NCBI GenBank assembly: GCA_051876355.1
Contig: JBJEHU010000036.1
Coordinates: 1 to 8,262, forward strand
Direction: 5' to 3'
DNA: 8,262 nt
DNA from: Olsenella_L sp051876355
GTDB taxonomy: Bacteria > Actinomycetota > Coriobacteriia > Coriobacteriales > Atopobiaceae
A model generated the notes under the pieces. That model worked only from the letters and a program-made list of their open reading frames with translations, had not been told where the DNA came from and did not search any database. Shown one piece after another: positions 1 through 6,444 of the stretch (positions within the stretch are counted from its first letter, which is position 1; each line of letters starts with the position of its first letter). Both the position numbers and the translations under genes were made by a program.

Positions 1-380
1 ACAGAGACCGGCACGATCGTCTCGTCGTTCACGATCATGGTGCCGCCCTCCTTGAGGTACTGCTGGGCACGGAGCGCCTCGATTGCCTCGAAGGCGACGA
101 TTGCATCAGCACAGCCTGGATCTGCGACCATCGAGTCCACATGGCTTCCCATGCGGATGACCGTGGAGACTGAGCCGCCTCTCTGGCTCATGCCATGGAT
201 CTCCGAGACCTTCACGTCGAGGCCAGCCTCTGCTGCTGTCATGGCCAGGATATTGCCTGCCAGGATCGTGCCCTGGCCGCCGACGCCGACGAGAAGGACC
301 GTGCGGGTGCCTTCGAGCTCGACCTGATGTCCGGTAAGCTCGACAGAGGAGCTCTTGGTGGATGCTGTTGCGTGCGGCAT
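1..380 (-). CDS. iorB: Indolepyruvate:ferredoxin oxidoreductase, beta subunit (partial)
   Basis: This is the gamma-domain subunit of indolepyruvate:ferredoxin oxidoreductase, a cytoplasmic enzyme that, with IorA, oxidatively decarboxylates arylpyruvates to arylacetyl-CoA and reduces ferredoxin. I translated the minus strand from the ATG at 380 and read 126 open codons to the left edge; the C-terminal third is missing because the window ends. Family signatures are clear: LLVGVGGQGTILAGNILA (about residues 29-46), then EAGLDVKVSEIHGMSQRGGS, then the IVAFEAIEALR segment. The ATG has a good ribosome binding site, GGGGAGAG, inside the end of iorA, and sits 4 bases after the iorA stop, so translation is probably coupled. 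Odd point: about 25 Ser/Thr-rich residues precede the usual N-terminus of the family, and I see no in-frame ATG, GTG or TTG closer to the domain. Identity is secure; aryl rather than branched-chain substrate is a family inference. Confidence 0.9.
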   Translation of the reverse strand, partial: MPHATASTKSSSVELTGHQVELEGTRTVLLVGVGGQGTILAGNILAMTAAEAGLDVKVSEIHGMSQRGGSVSTVIRMGSHVDSMVADPGCADAIVAFEAIEALRAQQYLKEGGTMIVNDETIVPVS

Positions 381-384
381 GGCT

Positions 385-2157
385 CTACTCTCCCCTCTTG
401 ATGCAGCCGAACGGGCAGGACTGGATGCACTGGCTGCAGCCGATGCACTGGTTCTTGTCGATGACGGCAGAGCCATCCTCGGCCTTGCCGAGTGCCGGGC
501 AGCCTATCTGGATGCAGGTCCCGCACTTGCGGCAGTCGACAATCTCAGGTGCCTTGTGAGTCGTCCTGTCGATGAGGCGGCAGGGAGAGCGGAACACGAG
601 CACGGAGAGCTTGTCCTCGTGCTTCACGGCCGTCCTCAGTGCCTTCCTGATGCTTGCGGCATCCTGGGCATCGATGGTCTCGACTTCGTCTGCTCCCATG
701 GCACGGCACAGTGCCTCGATATCCAGGTACTTGCCTTTGGGCACGGAGAGCGGAGAGACGCCTTCTGCCTGTTCCTTGAGCGTGACGCCGTTGCACGGAT
801 TTCCCTGTGCTCCCGTCATGGCCGTCGTCCTGTTGTCGAGGATGCACAGCGTTCCCTTGCCGCCGTTATAGATCGTGCCCAAGAGGCTCGTTATGCCTGA
901 GTGCGCAAACGTCGAGTCGCCGATGACGCCGACGACGGGGCGCTTCGACCTCTCGCCAGCATGCGCCAGCTCCATGCCGTGCGCCATGGACAGGCTTGCT
1001 CCCATATCGATGACAGAGTCCACGGCCTTGTACGGTGCTACCGCTCCCAGCGTATAGCAGCCGATATCGCCCGTGACGATGGCATGCATCTTGTGGAGCT
1101 CCACATAGACGAGGCGATGCGGGCAGCCCGTACAGAACGCAGGCGGACGTCCCGGAAGCCCCTGGGCAGGAGCTGGATGGGGCGGCTCGCCGACGCCGAA
1201 GGCAGCCTTGATATGTGCTGGCAGGACCTCGCCGCCACGCGGAAGCGGGCCCATAGGAGGAACGGACACTTCGATGCCCAATGCCTTCACATGGTCTGCG
1301 AAGTAGGTGCAGGTCTCCTCGACGACGTAGAGCTTCTTCACGGACGCCGCAAACTCATGGAGCTTCTTCGGCGGCAGCGGCCACGTGACACCCAGCTTCA
1401 AGGTTGATGCCTCAGGCAGCGCCTCCCGCACATGGTTGTAGAGGGCACCGGCGCAGACGACACCGATCTCGGTATCCCTCATCTCGACACGGTTGAGCGG
1501 CGTTTCCTCTGCCCATGCGGTGAGCGCATCCTCGCGCTCGTCTGTCGCGACGCGGCGCTTCACGGCGAAGGCCGGCATCATGACATACTTCTCGGGGTGG
1601 GACTCATAGGCACGGGGAGCAACGTCCTGGCGCTCTCCTGCGACCTCCACCATCGTCCTCGTGTGGGCAATCCTCATCGTCTCATGGAGCATCACGGGCG
1701 TATCGAACTTCTCGGAGATGTCGAAGGCCTCCTTTGCGAAGGAATACATCTCCTCGGAGTCGGAAGGATCCAGGCACGGCACACGTGCGAATGCGGCGTA
1801 GTTCCTCGAATCCTGCTCGTTCTGCGAGCTGTAGCACGACGGATCGTCTGCCACAAAGAGCACGAGGCCACCATTCACGCCCGTGTTTGCAACGGACATG
1901 AACGGGTCTGCGGCAACGTTCAGTCCCACATGCTTCATGGCGGCAACAGAGCGCACGCCTCCCATGGAAGCGCCGATTGCGACCTCGAGGCCTACCTTCT
2001 CGTTCGGTGCCCACTCGCAGGTGGGGCCGTCCTTCTTGACCAGGTTCTCGAGCATCTCGGTAGACGGCGTGCCGGGATATCCCGATCCCACGGCGACGCC
2101 TGCCTCCCAGAGGCCCTGGGCTGCTGCCTCATTGCCCGAAAGAAGCTGCTTTGCCAT
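385..2157 (-). CDS. iorA: Indolepyruvate:ferredoxin oxidoreductase, alpha subunit
   Basis: This is the thiamine-diphosphate and iron-sulfur subunit of the arylpyruvate:ferredoxin oxidoreductase, 590 residues, a normal length for IorA. The N-terminal pyrimidine-binding domain starts with GYPGTPSTE (26-34) and NEKVGLE (52-58). A CTGCPHR motif lies at 342-348. The TPP/Mg-binding region is GDSTFAHSG (413-421) followed by DNRTTAMTG (441-449), as in characterised IorA proteins. The C-terminus is a two-cluster ferredoxin domain: Cys542, 545, 548, 553 (the variant CxxCxxCxxxxCP spacing usual in IorA) and Cys571, 574, 577, 581. All eight cysteines are present, so it should be active. The ATG at 2157 has AGGAGAGG just upstream. 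It is the middle gene of an operon, 21 bases after the CoA ligase and 4 bases before iorB. The reaction is reversible in principle; which way it runs here is not shown by the sequence. Confidence 0.96.
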   Translation of the reverse strand: MAKQLLSGNEAAAQGLWEAGVAVGSGYPGTPSTEMLENLVKKDGPTCEWAPNEKVGLEVAIGASMGGVRSVAAMKHVGLNVAADPFMSVANTGVNGGLVLFVADDPSCYSSQNEQDSRNYAAFARVPCLDPSDSEEMYSFAKEAFDISEKFDTPVMLHETMRIAHTRTMVEVAGERQDVAPRAYESHPEKYVMMPAFAVKRRVATDEREDALTAWAEETPLNRVEMRDTEIGVVCAGALYNHVREALPEASTLKLGVTWPLPPKKLHEFAASVKKLYVVEETCTYFADHVKALGIEVSVPPMGPLPRGGEVLPAHIKAAFGVGEPPHPAPAQGLPGRPPAFCTGCPHRLVYVELHKMHAIVTGDIGCYTLGAVAPYKAVDSVIDMGASLSMAHGMELAHAGERSKRPVVGVIGDSTFAHSGITSLLGTIYNGGKGTLCILDNRTTAMTGAQGNPCNGVTLKEQAEGVSPLSVPKGKYLDIEALCRAMGADEVETIDAQDAASIRKALRTAVKHEDKLSVLVFRSPCRLIDRTTHKAPEIVDCRKCGTCIQIGCPALGKAEDGSAVIDKNQCIGCSQCIQSCPFGCIKRGE

Positions 2158-2178
2158 TTCCCTCTCCTGTCTTTCCCT

Positions 2179-3813
2179 CTAAGACTGGTTCTCGTGATCC
2201 ACAAGCCCCTGAGCACCGTAACGGCGGCGCAGGAGCGGCTTTTCGATCTTGCCGGTCGCATTGCGCGGCACATCCGCAAAGATGATCTTGCGTGGCCTCT
2301 TGTAGCGCGGAAGCCCGAGGCAGAACTGGTTGATATCGTCCTCCGTGGCGTGAGAGCCTGGCTTCAGCTCCACGATGGCGCAGGCAATCTCTCCCAAGCG
2401 CTCATCGGGAAGGCCGATCACGGCCACATCCTGGATATCCGGATCTCCCGACATGAAGTCCTCGATCTGCACGGGATAGAGGTTCTCGCCGCCGGTGATG
2501 ATGACATCCTTCTTGCGGTCCACGAGCCAAAAGAACCCGTCCTCGTCCTGCCTGGCCATGTCTCCCGTATGGAGCCATCCATCCTGGAGCGCTTCAGCCG
2601 TGGCTTCGGGGTCCTTGTAGTAGCACTCCATGAGGCCGGGACCCTTGACGCAGAGCTCGCCGACAGCGCCCTGCTCCACCTCGTTTCCTGCCTCATCCAC
2701 GATCTTTGCCTGCCAGCGGTAGCCTGGCACGCCGATGGCACCGACATGGTCGATGTTCTCAAGGCCCAGATGCACGCAGCCCGGACCTGTGGACTCAGAG
2801 AGGCCGTAGTTCGTGTCGTACTGATGATTCGGGAAGACCTCTTTCCAGCGCTTGATGAGGCTCTTCGGCACGGGCTGCGCGCCGATATGCATGAGCCGCC
2901 ACTGGTCAAGGTGATAGTCAGACAAGGTAACTGTCCCCTGCTCTATGGCAGTGAGTATGTCCTGGGCCCAGGGAACGAGAAGCCACACGATCGTGCAGCG
3001 CTCGGAAGAGACGGTGGACAAGATCGACTTCGGCGACACACCACGAAGGAGCACGCCCTTGCCGCCCACAAGAAGGCTTCCCAGCCAGTGCATCATGGCA
3101 CCGGTGTGGTAGAGCGGCGGAATGCACAGGAACACGTCCTCATGCACGGTCTTGTGGTGGACCGCCTCCATCTCTGCTGCCTGCGTGAGCGAACGGTGAT
3201 GATGAAGGATGGCCTTGGGGAAGCCGGTCGTTCCGGAGGAGTAGTAGATGGCAGCATCCTCATCCTCCGAGAGCGGAATCATCGGGTCTGTCGAGGCGCA
3301 GAGCGCTGCCAGCTCGCGGTAGCTCTCTGCCCAGGTCGGGCAGTCATCTCCCACATAGAAGAGGAGGCGTCCCTTCTGGATCTTGGGCACGATCTCCTCG
3401 ACTCTGCCTATGAACTCAGGACCGAAGACAAGGATCGTCGCATCCGACTTCTCGAGGCAGTACTCGATCTCATCCGAGGCATAGCGGAAGTTGAGCGGCA
3501 CGACCGTGGCGCCGGTCTTCAAGATGCCGAAGTAGAGCGGCAGCCATTCGATGCAGTTGTAGAGCAGGAGGGCCACCTTGTCGTCCTTGCGGACGCCACG
3601 GGAGAGCAGGAGGTTCGCGAAGCGGTTCGACTTCTCGTCGAACACCTTCCATGTCATCTCCCGCCTATACGGATTGTCCTCTGTCGTCTCTACGAGCTCA
3701 TACTCGCGCCACGTGACATGGCGGTTGTCCTGTATCTCGGGATTCACCTCGACGAGTGCAGTCTCGTTCGGGTATGCCGCGGCGTTATGCCGCAGCATGT
3801 CTACGATGGTCAC
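2179..3813 (-). CDS. AMP-forming acyl/aryl-CoA ligase (ANL superfamily)
   Basis: This 544-residue enzyme belongs to the adenylate-forming acyl-CoA synthetase family: it activates a carboxylic acid with ATP to an acyl-AMP and transfers it to CoA. The motifs are complete and in order: phosphate loop YYSSGTTGFPK (190-200), NYGLSESTG (335-343), GWLHTGDMA (412-420), hinge region DRKKDVIITGGENLYP (432-447), and PRNATGKIEK (516-525) with the catalytic Lys522. The start is GTG at 3813, chosen because GGAGG lies 8 bases upstream; the first ATG is five codons in. The stop at 2179 is 21 bases before iorA, so the ligase is the first gene of the operon. Substrate is not readable from sequence. The overall look is of the FadD/long-chain-like branch, but next to iorAB an arylacetate (indoleacetate, phenylacetate, hydroxyphenylacetate) is a reasonable guess. 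Odd: around residues 26-60 the N-domain has two successive TW-containing segments where relatives usually have one. Confidence 0.92.
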   Translation of the reverse strand: MTIVDMLRHNAAAYPNETALVEVNPEIQDNRHVTWREYELVETTEDNPYRREMTWKVFDEKSNRFANLLLSRGVRKDDKVALLLYNCIEWLPLYFGILKTGATVVPLNFRYASDEIEYCLEKSDATILVFGPEFIGRVEEIVPKIQKGRLLFYVGDDCPTWAESYRELAALCASTDPMIPLSEDEDAAIYYSSGTTGFPKAILHHHRSLTQAAEMEAVHHKTVHEDVFLCIPPLYHTGAMMHWLGSLLVGGKGVLLRGVSPKSILSTVSSERCTIVWLLVPWAQDILTAIEQGTVTLSDYHLDQWRLMHIGAQPVPKSLIKRWKEVFPNHQYDTNYGLSESTGPGCVHLGLENIDHVGAIGVPGYRWQAKIVDEAGNEVEQGAVGELCVKGPGLMECYYKDPEATAEALQDGWLHTGDMARQDEDGFFWLVDRKKDVIITGGENLYPVQIEDFMSGDPDIQDVAVIGLPDERLGEIACAIVELKPGSHATEDDINQFCLGLPRYKRPRKIIFADVPRNATGKIEKPLLRRRYGAQGLVDHENQS

Positions 3814-3821
3814 AGGCGGCC

Positions 3822-3826
3822 CCTCC
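3822..3826 (-). promoter_or_regulatory. Ribosome binding site deciding the GTG start of the CoA ligase
   Basis: On the minus strand the sequence is GGAGG, within GGGGAGGGG, 8 bases before the GTG at 3811-3813. There is no comparable site before the ATG five codons downstream, so GTG is the better start. Confidence 0.7.
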
Positions 3827-3873
3827 CCTATAGATGGACGCTTTCAGCCTCTCCGGAGCCCAAGCTCCAAACT

Positions 3874-3968
3874 TCATCAGCGTAGCGTATTGGAGAAGTC
3901 GTTTACCCCTTGATGCGGCCAGCGGCAACGGACCTGTAGCATTGGCGTGGGTTTGCCAAGGCTTATGA
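3874..3968 (+). promoter_or_regulatory. metA leader: Candidate structured RNA element in the metA leader (SAM-riboswitch-like, tentative)
   Basis: TCATCAGC (3874-3881) can pair with GCTTATGA (3961-3968), seven of eight positions, closing a fold of about 95 bases. Inside it, GGCAAC (3924-3929) can pair with GTTTGCC (3951-3957) with one bulged T, followed by AA. GATG (3912-3915) precedes the GGCAAC. SAM-I and SAM-IV riboswitches also have a closing P1 helix, GATG ahead of GGCAAC, and a P3 strand ending GCC(A)A, and they often sit before methionine genes. Against it: the P2 helix and the GGTGCcAATTCC segment are not cleanly matched, and the element is about 180 bases from metA. Treat it as a structural candidate only. 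Confidence 0.22.
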
Positions 3969-4024
3969 GCATTGCCTCTTTCAATCCGTGTTACGCTAGT
4001 CCCATATACCGAACGGACTCCAGA

Positions 4025-4125
4025 AGGGATGCGCGCAATGGGAAGCTTTCAGAAGACGCTCTCCTATCGAATGCAGGGCTTCTAGGCCTCTTGGGGCGCT
4101 CTTGCGCCTGCGCATACCCATCCCT
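4025..4125 (+). promoter_or_regulatory. metA leader: Long-range inverted repeat in the metA leader
   Basis: AGGGATG (4025-4031) is a perfect complement of CATCCCT (4119-4125), and just inside GCGC (4033-4036) can pair with GCGC (4110-4113). The enclosed stretch contains a strong small hairpin, GGCGC-TCTT-GCGCC (4095-4108), and two mutually exclusive pairings for GCTTCT (4078-4083): with GGAAGC (4041-4046, including one G-T pair) or with AGAAG (4051-4055). The 3' arm ends 16 bases before the metA GGAG. This looks like a folded 5' leader or expression platform rather than a terminator, as no T-run follows. The pairing is seen directly; function is inferred. Confidence 0.35.
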
Positions 4126-4151
4126 GAACTACAAGAAATCTGGAGATACCC

Positions 4152-5120
4152 ATGCCTATCAATATCCCCGACGGCCTGCCCGCAAAGAAGATCCTGCACG
4201 ACGAGCACATCTTCGCTCTCGAAGAGGAAGTGGCGGCCTCCCAGCAGATCAGGCCCCTTCATGTAGTGCTTCTGAACCTCATGCCGACAAAGATCGAGAC
4301 GGAAACGCAGATCCTGCGCCTCATCTCGAAGTCCCCGCTTCAGGTGAGCCTTGACTTCATGCGCGTCTCGAGCCATGAGGCACAGCATTCGAGAGATCAC
4401 CTCGTGAAGTTCTATGAGACATTCGACACCTTGAAGGCCAACAACTACGATGGCTTGATCGTCACAGGCGCCCCCGTGGAGCAGATGCCCTTCGAGGATG
4501 TGGACTATTGGCAAGAGCTCACGGAGATCTTCGACTGGGCAGACGAGCATGTGCTCTCGACCATGCATCTCTGCTGGGGTGCGATGGCAAAGCTCTACTA
4601 CAAGTACGGCGTCCACAAGATCGATCTGCCGGAAAAGCTCTTCGGCGTCTTCCCGCAGCGGCTCTGCGACGAGTACAACTTCCTGACGAACGGCTTCGAC
4701 GAGCTCCACTACATGCCGCACTCGAGGCATGCGATGCTCGACGAGGCAGAGCTCAGGCTCCATCCGGAGCTCCAGGTGCTCTCCGAAGGCATAACGAGCG
4801 GGCCTGCGATCATTGCCACGAGGGACTTCCATGAGATCTATCTCACGGGCCACTTCGAATATGGCAGGGATACGCTGGCCAACGAGTACTGGCGCGATGC
4901 GAATGCCGGAAAGCCGATCAAGCTGCCCGTGAACTACTTCCCGGGAGACGATCCCACCTACCAGCCACGCTTCACGTGGAGGGCACATGCCAATCTCCTC
5001 TACCGGAACTGGCTCAACTGGGTCTACCAGATGACGCCGTACCGCTTCGAAGACATCCCTGCAACCATAAAGCAGCTCCATGCCCATGCCACCGGCAAGG
5101 TGGACAAGTTCGAGTGCTAG
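4152..5120 (+). CDS. metA: Homoserine O-acyltransferase (MetA; predicted acetyl-CoA-specific)
   Basis: This cytoplasmic enzyme acylates the hydroxyl of L-homoserine, the first committed step of methionine synthesis. At 322 residues it matches the MetA/HTS family (usually a little over 300). The nucleophile is Cys141 in HLCWGAMAKLYYKYG; the other two triad residues are His234 and Glu236 in GHFEYG. The family has been called homoserine O-succinyltransferase, but acyl choice depends on one residue: Gly (E. coli position 111) for succinyl-CoA and Glu for acetyl-CoA, as shown for Bacillus enzymes. Here the motif is TGAPVEQMPF with Glu110 at that place, so acetyl-CoA is predicted. GGAG 6 bases before the ATG supports the start. 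The product would feed a direct-sulfhydrylation or cystathionine route not encoded here. The gene is preceded by a possibly structured leader and followed 37 bases later by a methyltransferase gene with no terminator between. Confidence 0.95.
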   Translation: MPINIPDGLPAKKILHDEHIFALEEEVAASQQIRPLHVVLLNLMPTKIETETQILRLISKSPLQVSLDFMRVSSHEAQHSRDHLVKFYETFDTLKANNYDGLIVTGAPVEQMPFEDVDYWQELTEIFDWADEHVLSTMHLCWGAMAKLYYKYGVHKIDLPEKLFGVFPQRLCDEYNFLTNGFDELHYMPHSRHAMLDEAELRLHPELQVLSEGITSGPAIIATRDFHEIYLTGHFEYGRDTLANEYWRDANAGKPIKLPVNYFPGDDPTYQPRFTWRAHANLLYRNWLNWVYQMTPYRFEDIPATIKQLHAHATGKVDKFEC

Positions 5121-5157
5121 AGACCAGAAGATAGATCTATAAGGAGTCACCGCTTCC

Positions 5158-6444
5158 ATGAAACAGGCACGTCCGTATCCGAAGGCATACATCACGAAGA
5201 AGGCTGCACGCATGCTCTCCCAGGGATACCTCTGGGTCTTCGAGGGAGAGATCGTGCGCATGGAGCCCGATGCAGACGGACGTCCCGCCGAGAACGGCGC
5301 TATCGTCGACCTCTTCGAGGAGAACGGCACCTGGCAAGGGGCAGGCCTTCTTTCGATGGAGTCCAAGATCCGCGTGCGCGTGCTCTCGCACAATGCGAAC
5401 GACCGCTTCGATGAGGGGTTCTGGAGGCGCCGCATCCTCTGGGCCTGGGAGCACAGGAAGGCTGTCATGGGTCCGCGCACGCTTCCCGGAGCAGAACCCG
5501 ACACGAACTGCTGCCGCATCCTCTTCAGCGAAGCAGATGGCACACCAGGTCTCATCGTGGACCGCTACGAGGACGTGCTTGTGGCGCAGGTGGGAACGTA
5601 TGGCATGGAGATGAGGAAGGAGATGCTCTTCCCTCTGATCTTGGATGTGCTGCGCTCTGACGGTGTAGAGATCCGTGGCATCTACGAGCGTGCCGACTCC
5701 CCGGCACGCAGGCTCGAAGGCCTCGAGCTCCACAAGGGCTGGTGGCCAGAGCCAGGAAAGCCTCTCCCCGAATCTGCCCGCGTCATGGCACAGGAGAACG
5801 GCCTTCTCTTCGACCTGGACATAGAGAACAGCCAGAAGACAGGCTTCTTCCTGGACCAGAAGTACAACAGGCGCGCCGTGAGGGAGCTTGCAGAAGGCAG
5901 ACGTGTCCTTGACTGCTTCAGCCATGTGGGTCCCTTCGGACTCAACGCTGCTGCAGGCGGGGCCGAGTTCGTCCGCTGCGTCGATATCTCCGATACCGCC
6001 ATATCTCTTGCCCAGGAGAATGCGAAGCTCAACCATCTGGATGACAGGATGGACTTCACGTGCGCCGATGTCGTGGAGTATCTCCCTGAGCTTGTGAAGA
6101 GCAGACAGCTTCTCAAGGAAGAGGGAGGTCCCTTCGACCTCATCATCCTCGATCCTCCTGCATTCACGAAGAGCCGCTCTGCCGTGGCACATGCTAAGAA
6201 AGGCTACCGCGAGATCAACGAGTGGGCCATGCGTCTGCTTCCCCGCGGAGGATATCTGGCGACGTGCTCATGCTCTCGGTTCATGACAACAAGGCTGCTC
6301 GAGGAAGCCATTGCCGAAGCAGCGCACAACGCGAATGTGCAGCTCAAGCAGATCGAGCTCAGGCAGCAGGCTCCGGACCATCCGATCCTCTGGGGCATGC
6401 CGGACACGCACTATCTGGACTTCCTGACGTTCCAGATTGTCTAG
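5158..6444 (+). CDS. rlmI: Class I SAM-dependent 23S rRNA methyltransferase (RlmI/YwbD family)
   Basis: This 428-residue protein has the RlmI layout: an N-terminal PUA RNA-binding domain (about 6-80, with SQGYLWVFEGEI), a middle domain with LFSEADGTPGLIVDRY (122-137), and a Rossmann methyltransferase domain. RlmI of E. coli makes m5C1962 in 23S rRNA. Visible motifs are NSQKTGFFLDQ (224-234), SAM-binding VLDCFSHVGPFG (250-261), the acidic CVDIS (274-278), LDPPAF (331-336) and TCSCSRF (369-375), where Cys372 is the likely m5C nucleophile. The conserved end GMPDTHYLDFL (413-423) shows that the C-terminus is intact. The ribosome binding site AAGGAG (5141-5146) is 11 bases from the ATG, rather long, but no better start is visible. 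It follows metA by 37 bases and may be co-transcribed. Its last 86 bases overlap the convergent tadA. Exact target base is inferred from the family. Confidence 0.88.
   Translation: MKQARPYPKAYITKKAARMLSQGYLWVFEGEIVRMEPDADGRPAENGAIVDLFEENGTWQGAGLLSMESKIRVRVLSHNANDRFDEGFWRRRILWAWEHRKAVMGPRTLPGAEPDTNCCRILFSEADGTPGLIVDRYEDVLVAQVGTYGMEMRKEMLFPLILDVLRSDGVEIRGIYERADSPARRLEGLELHKGWWPEPGKPLPESARVMAQENGLLFDLDIENSQKTGFFLDQKYNRRAVRELAEGRRVLDCFSHVGPFGLNAAAGGAEFVRCVDISDTAISLAQENAKLNHLDDRMDFTCADVVEYLPELVKSRQLLKEEGGPFDLIILDPPAFTKSRSAVAHAKKGYREINEWAMRLLPRGGYLATCSCSRFMTTRLLEEAIAEAAHNANVQLKQIELRQQAPDHPILWGMPDTHYLDFLTFQIV

Larger units (their letters stand above)
3814..4151. other. Divergent intergenic region between the CoA ligase operon and metA
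   Basis: These 338 bases have no convincing gene: short open frames here have no ribosome binding site or recognisable protein. The region must hold the promoters for both flanking transcripts. No strong promoter stands out. The best plus-strand candidate is TGGTCA (3807-3812), 16 bases, TATAGA (3829-3834), four of six matches in each box; it would lie over the start of the ligase gene and upstream of the two folds listed separately. Minus-strand pairs I tried match poorly. A small GGAGC/GCTCC hairpin (3855-3868) has no T-run on either strand. The last part contains the metA ribosome binding site, GGAG at 4142-4145, 6 bases before the ATG. Confidence 0.6.

Noticed and set aside
3855..3868. 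GGAGC-CCAA-GCTCC hairpin as a terminator or operator
   Set aside because: Only 5 bp, with no T-run on either strand; too common in GC-rich DNA to call.
1432..3885. An 817-codon open frame on the plus strand across iorA and the CoA ligase
   Set aside because: It lies antisense to two clearly real genes with complete motifs. Strong third-position GC bias leaves antisense frames open. Its product is low in recognisable motifs and has no ribosome binding site logic.
3900..3928. Minus-strand promoter TTGCCG, 17 bases, TAAACG for the ligase operon
   Set aside because: The -10 matches only three of six consensus bases, and other pairs nearby are as good; not enough to report.
3996..5555. A 519-codon minus-strand open frame across metA
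   Set aside because: It is antisense to metA and the start of the methyltransferase gene, and its translation has no family signature; a composition effect.
5137..6192. A 351-codon minus-strand open frame inside the methyltransferase gene
   Set aside because: Antisense shadow; the plus-strand protein has all methyltransferase motifs.
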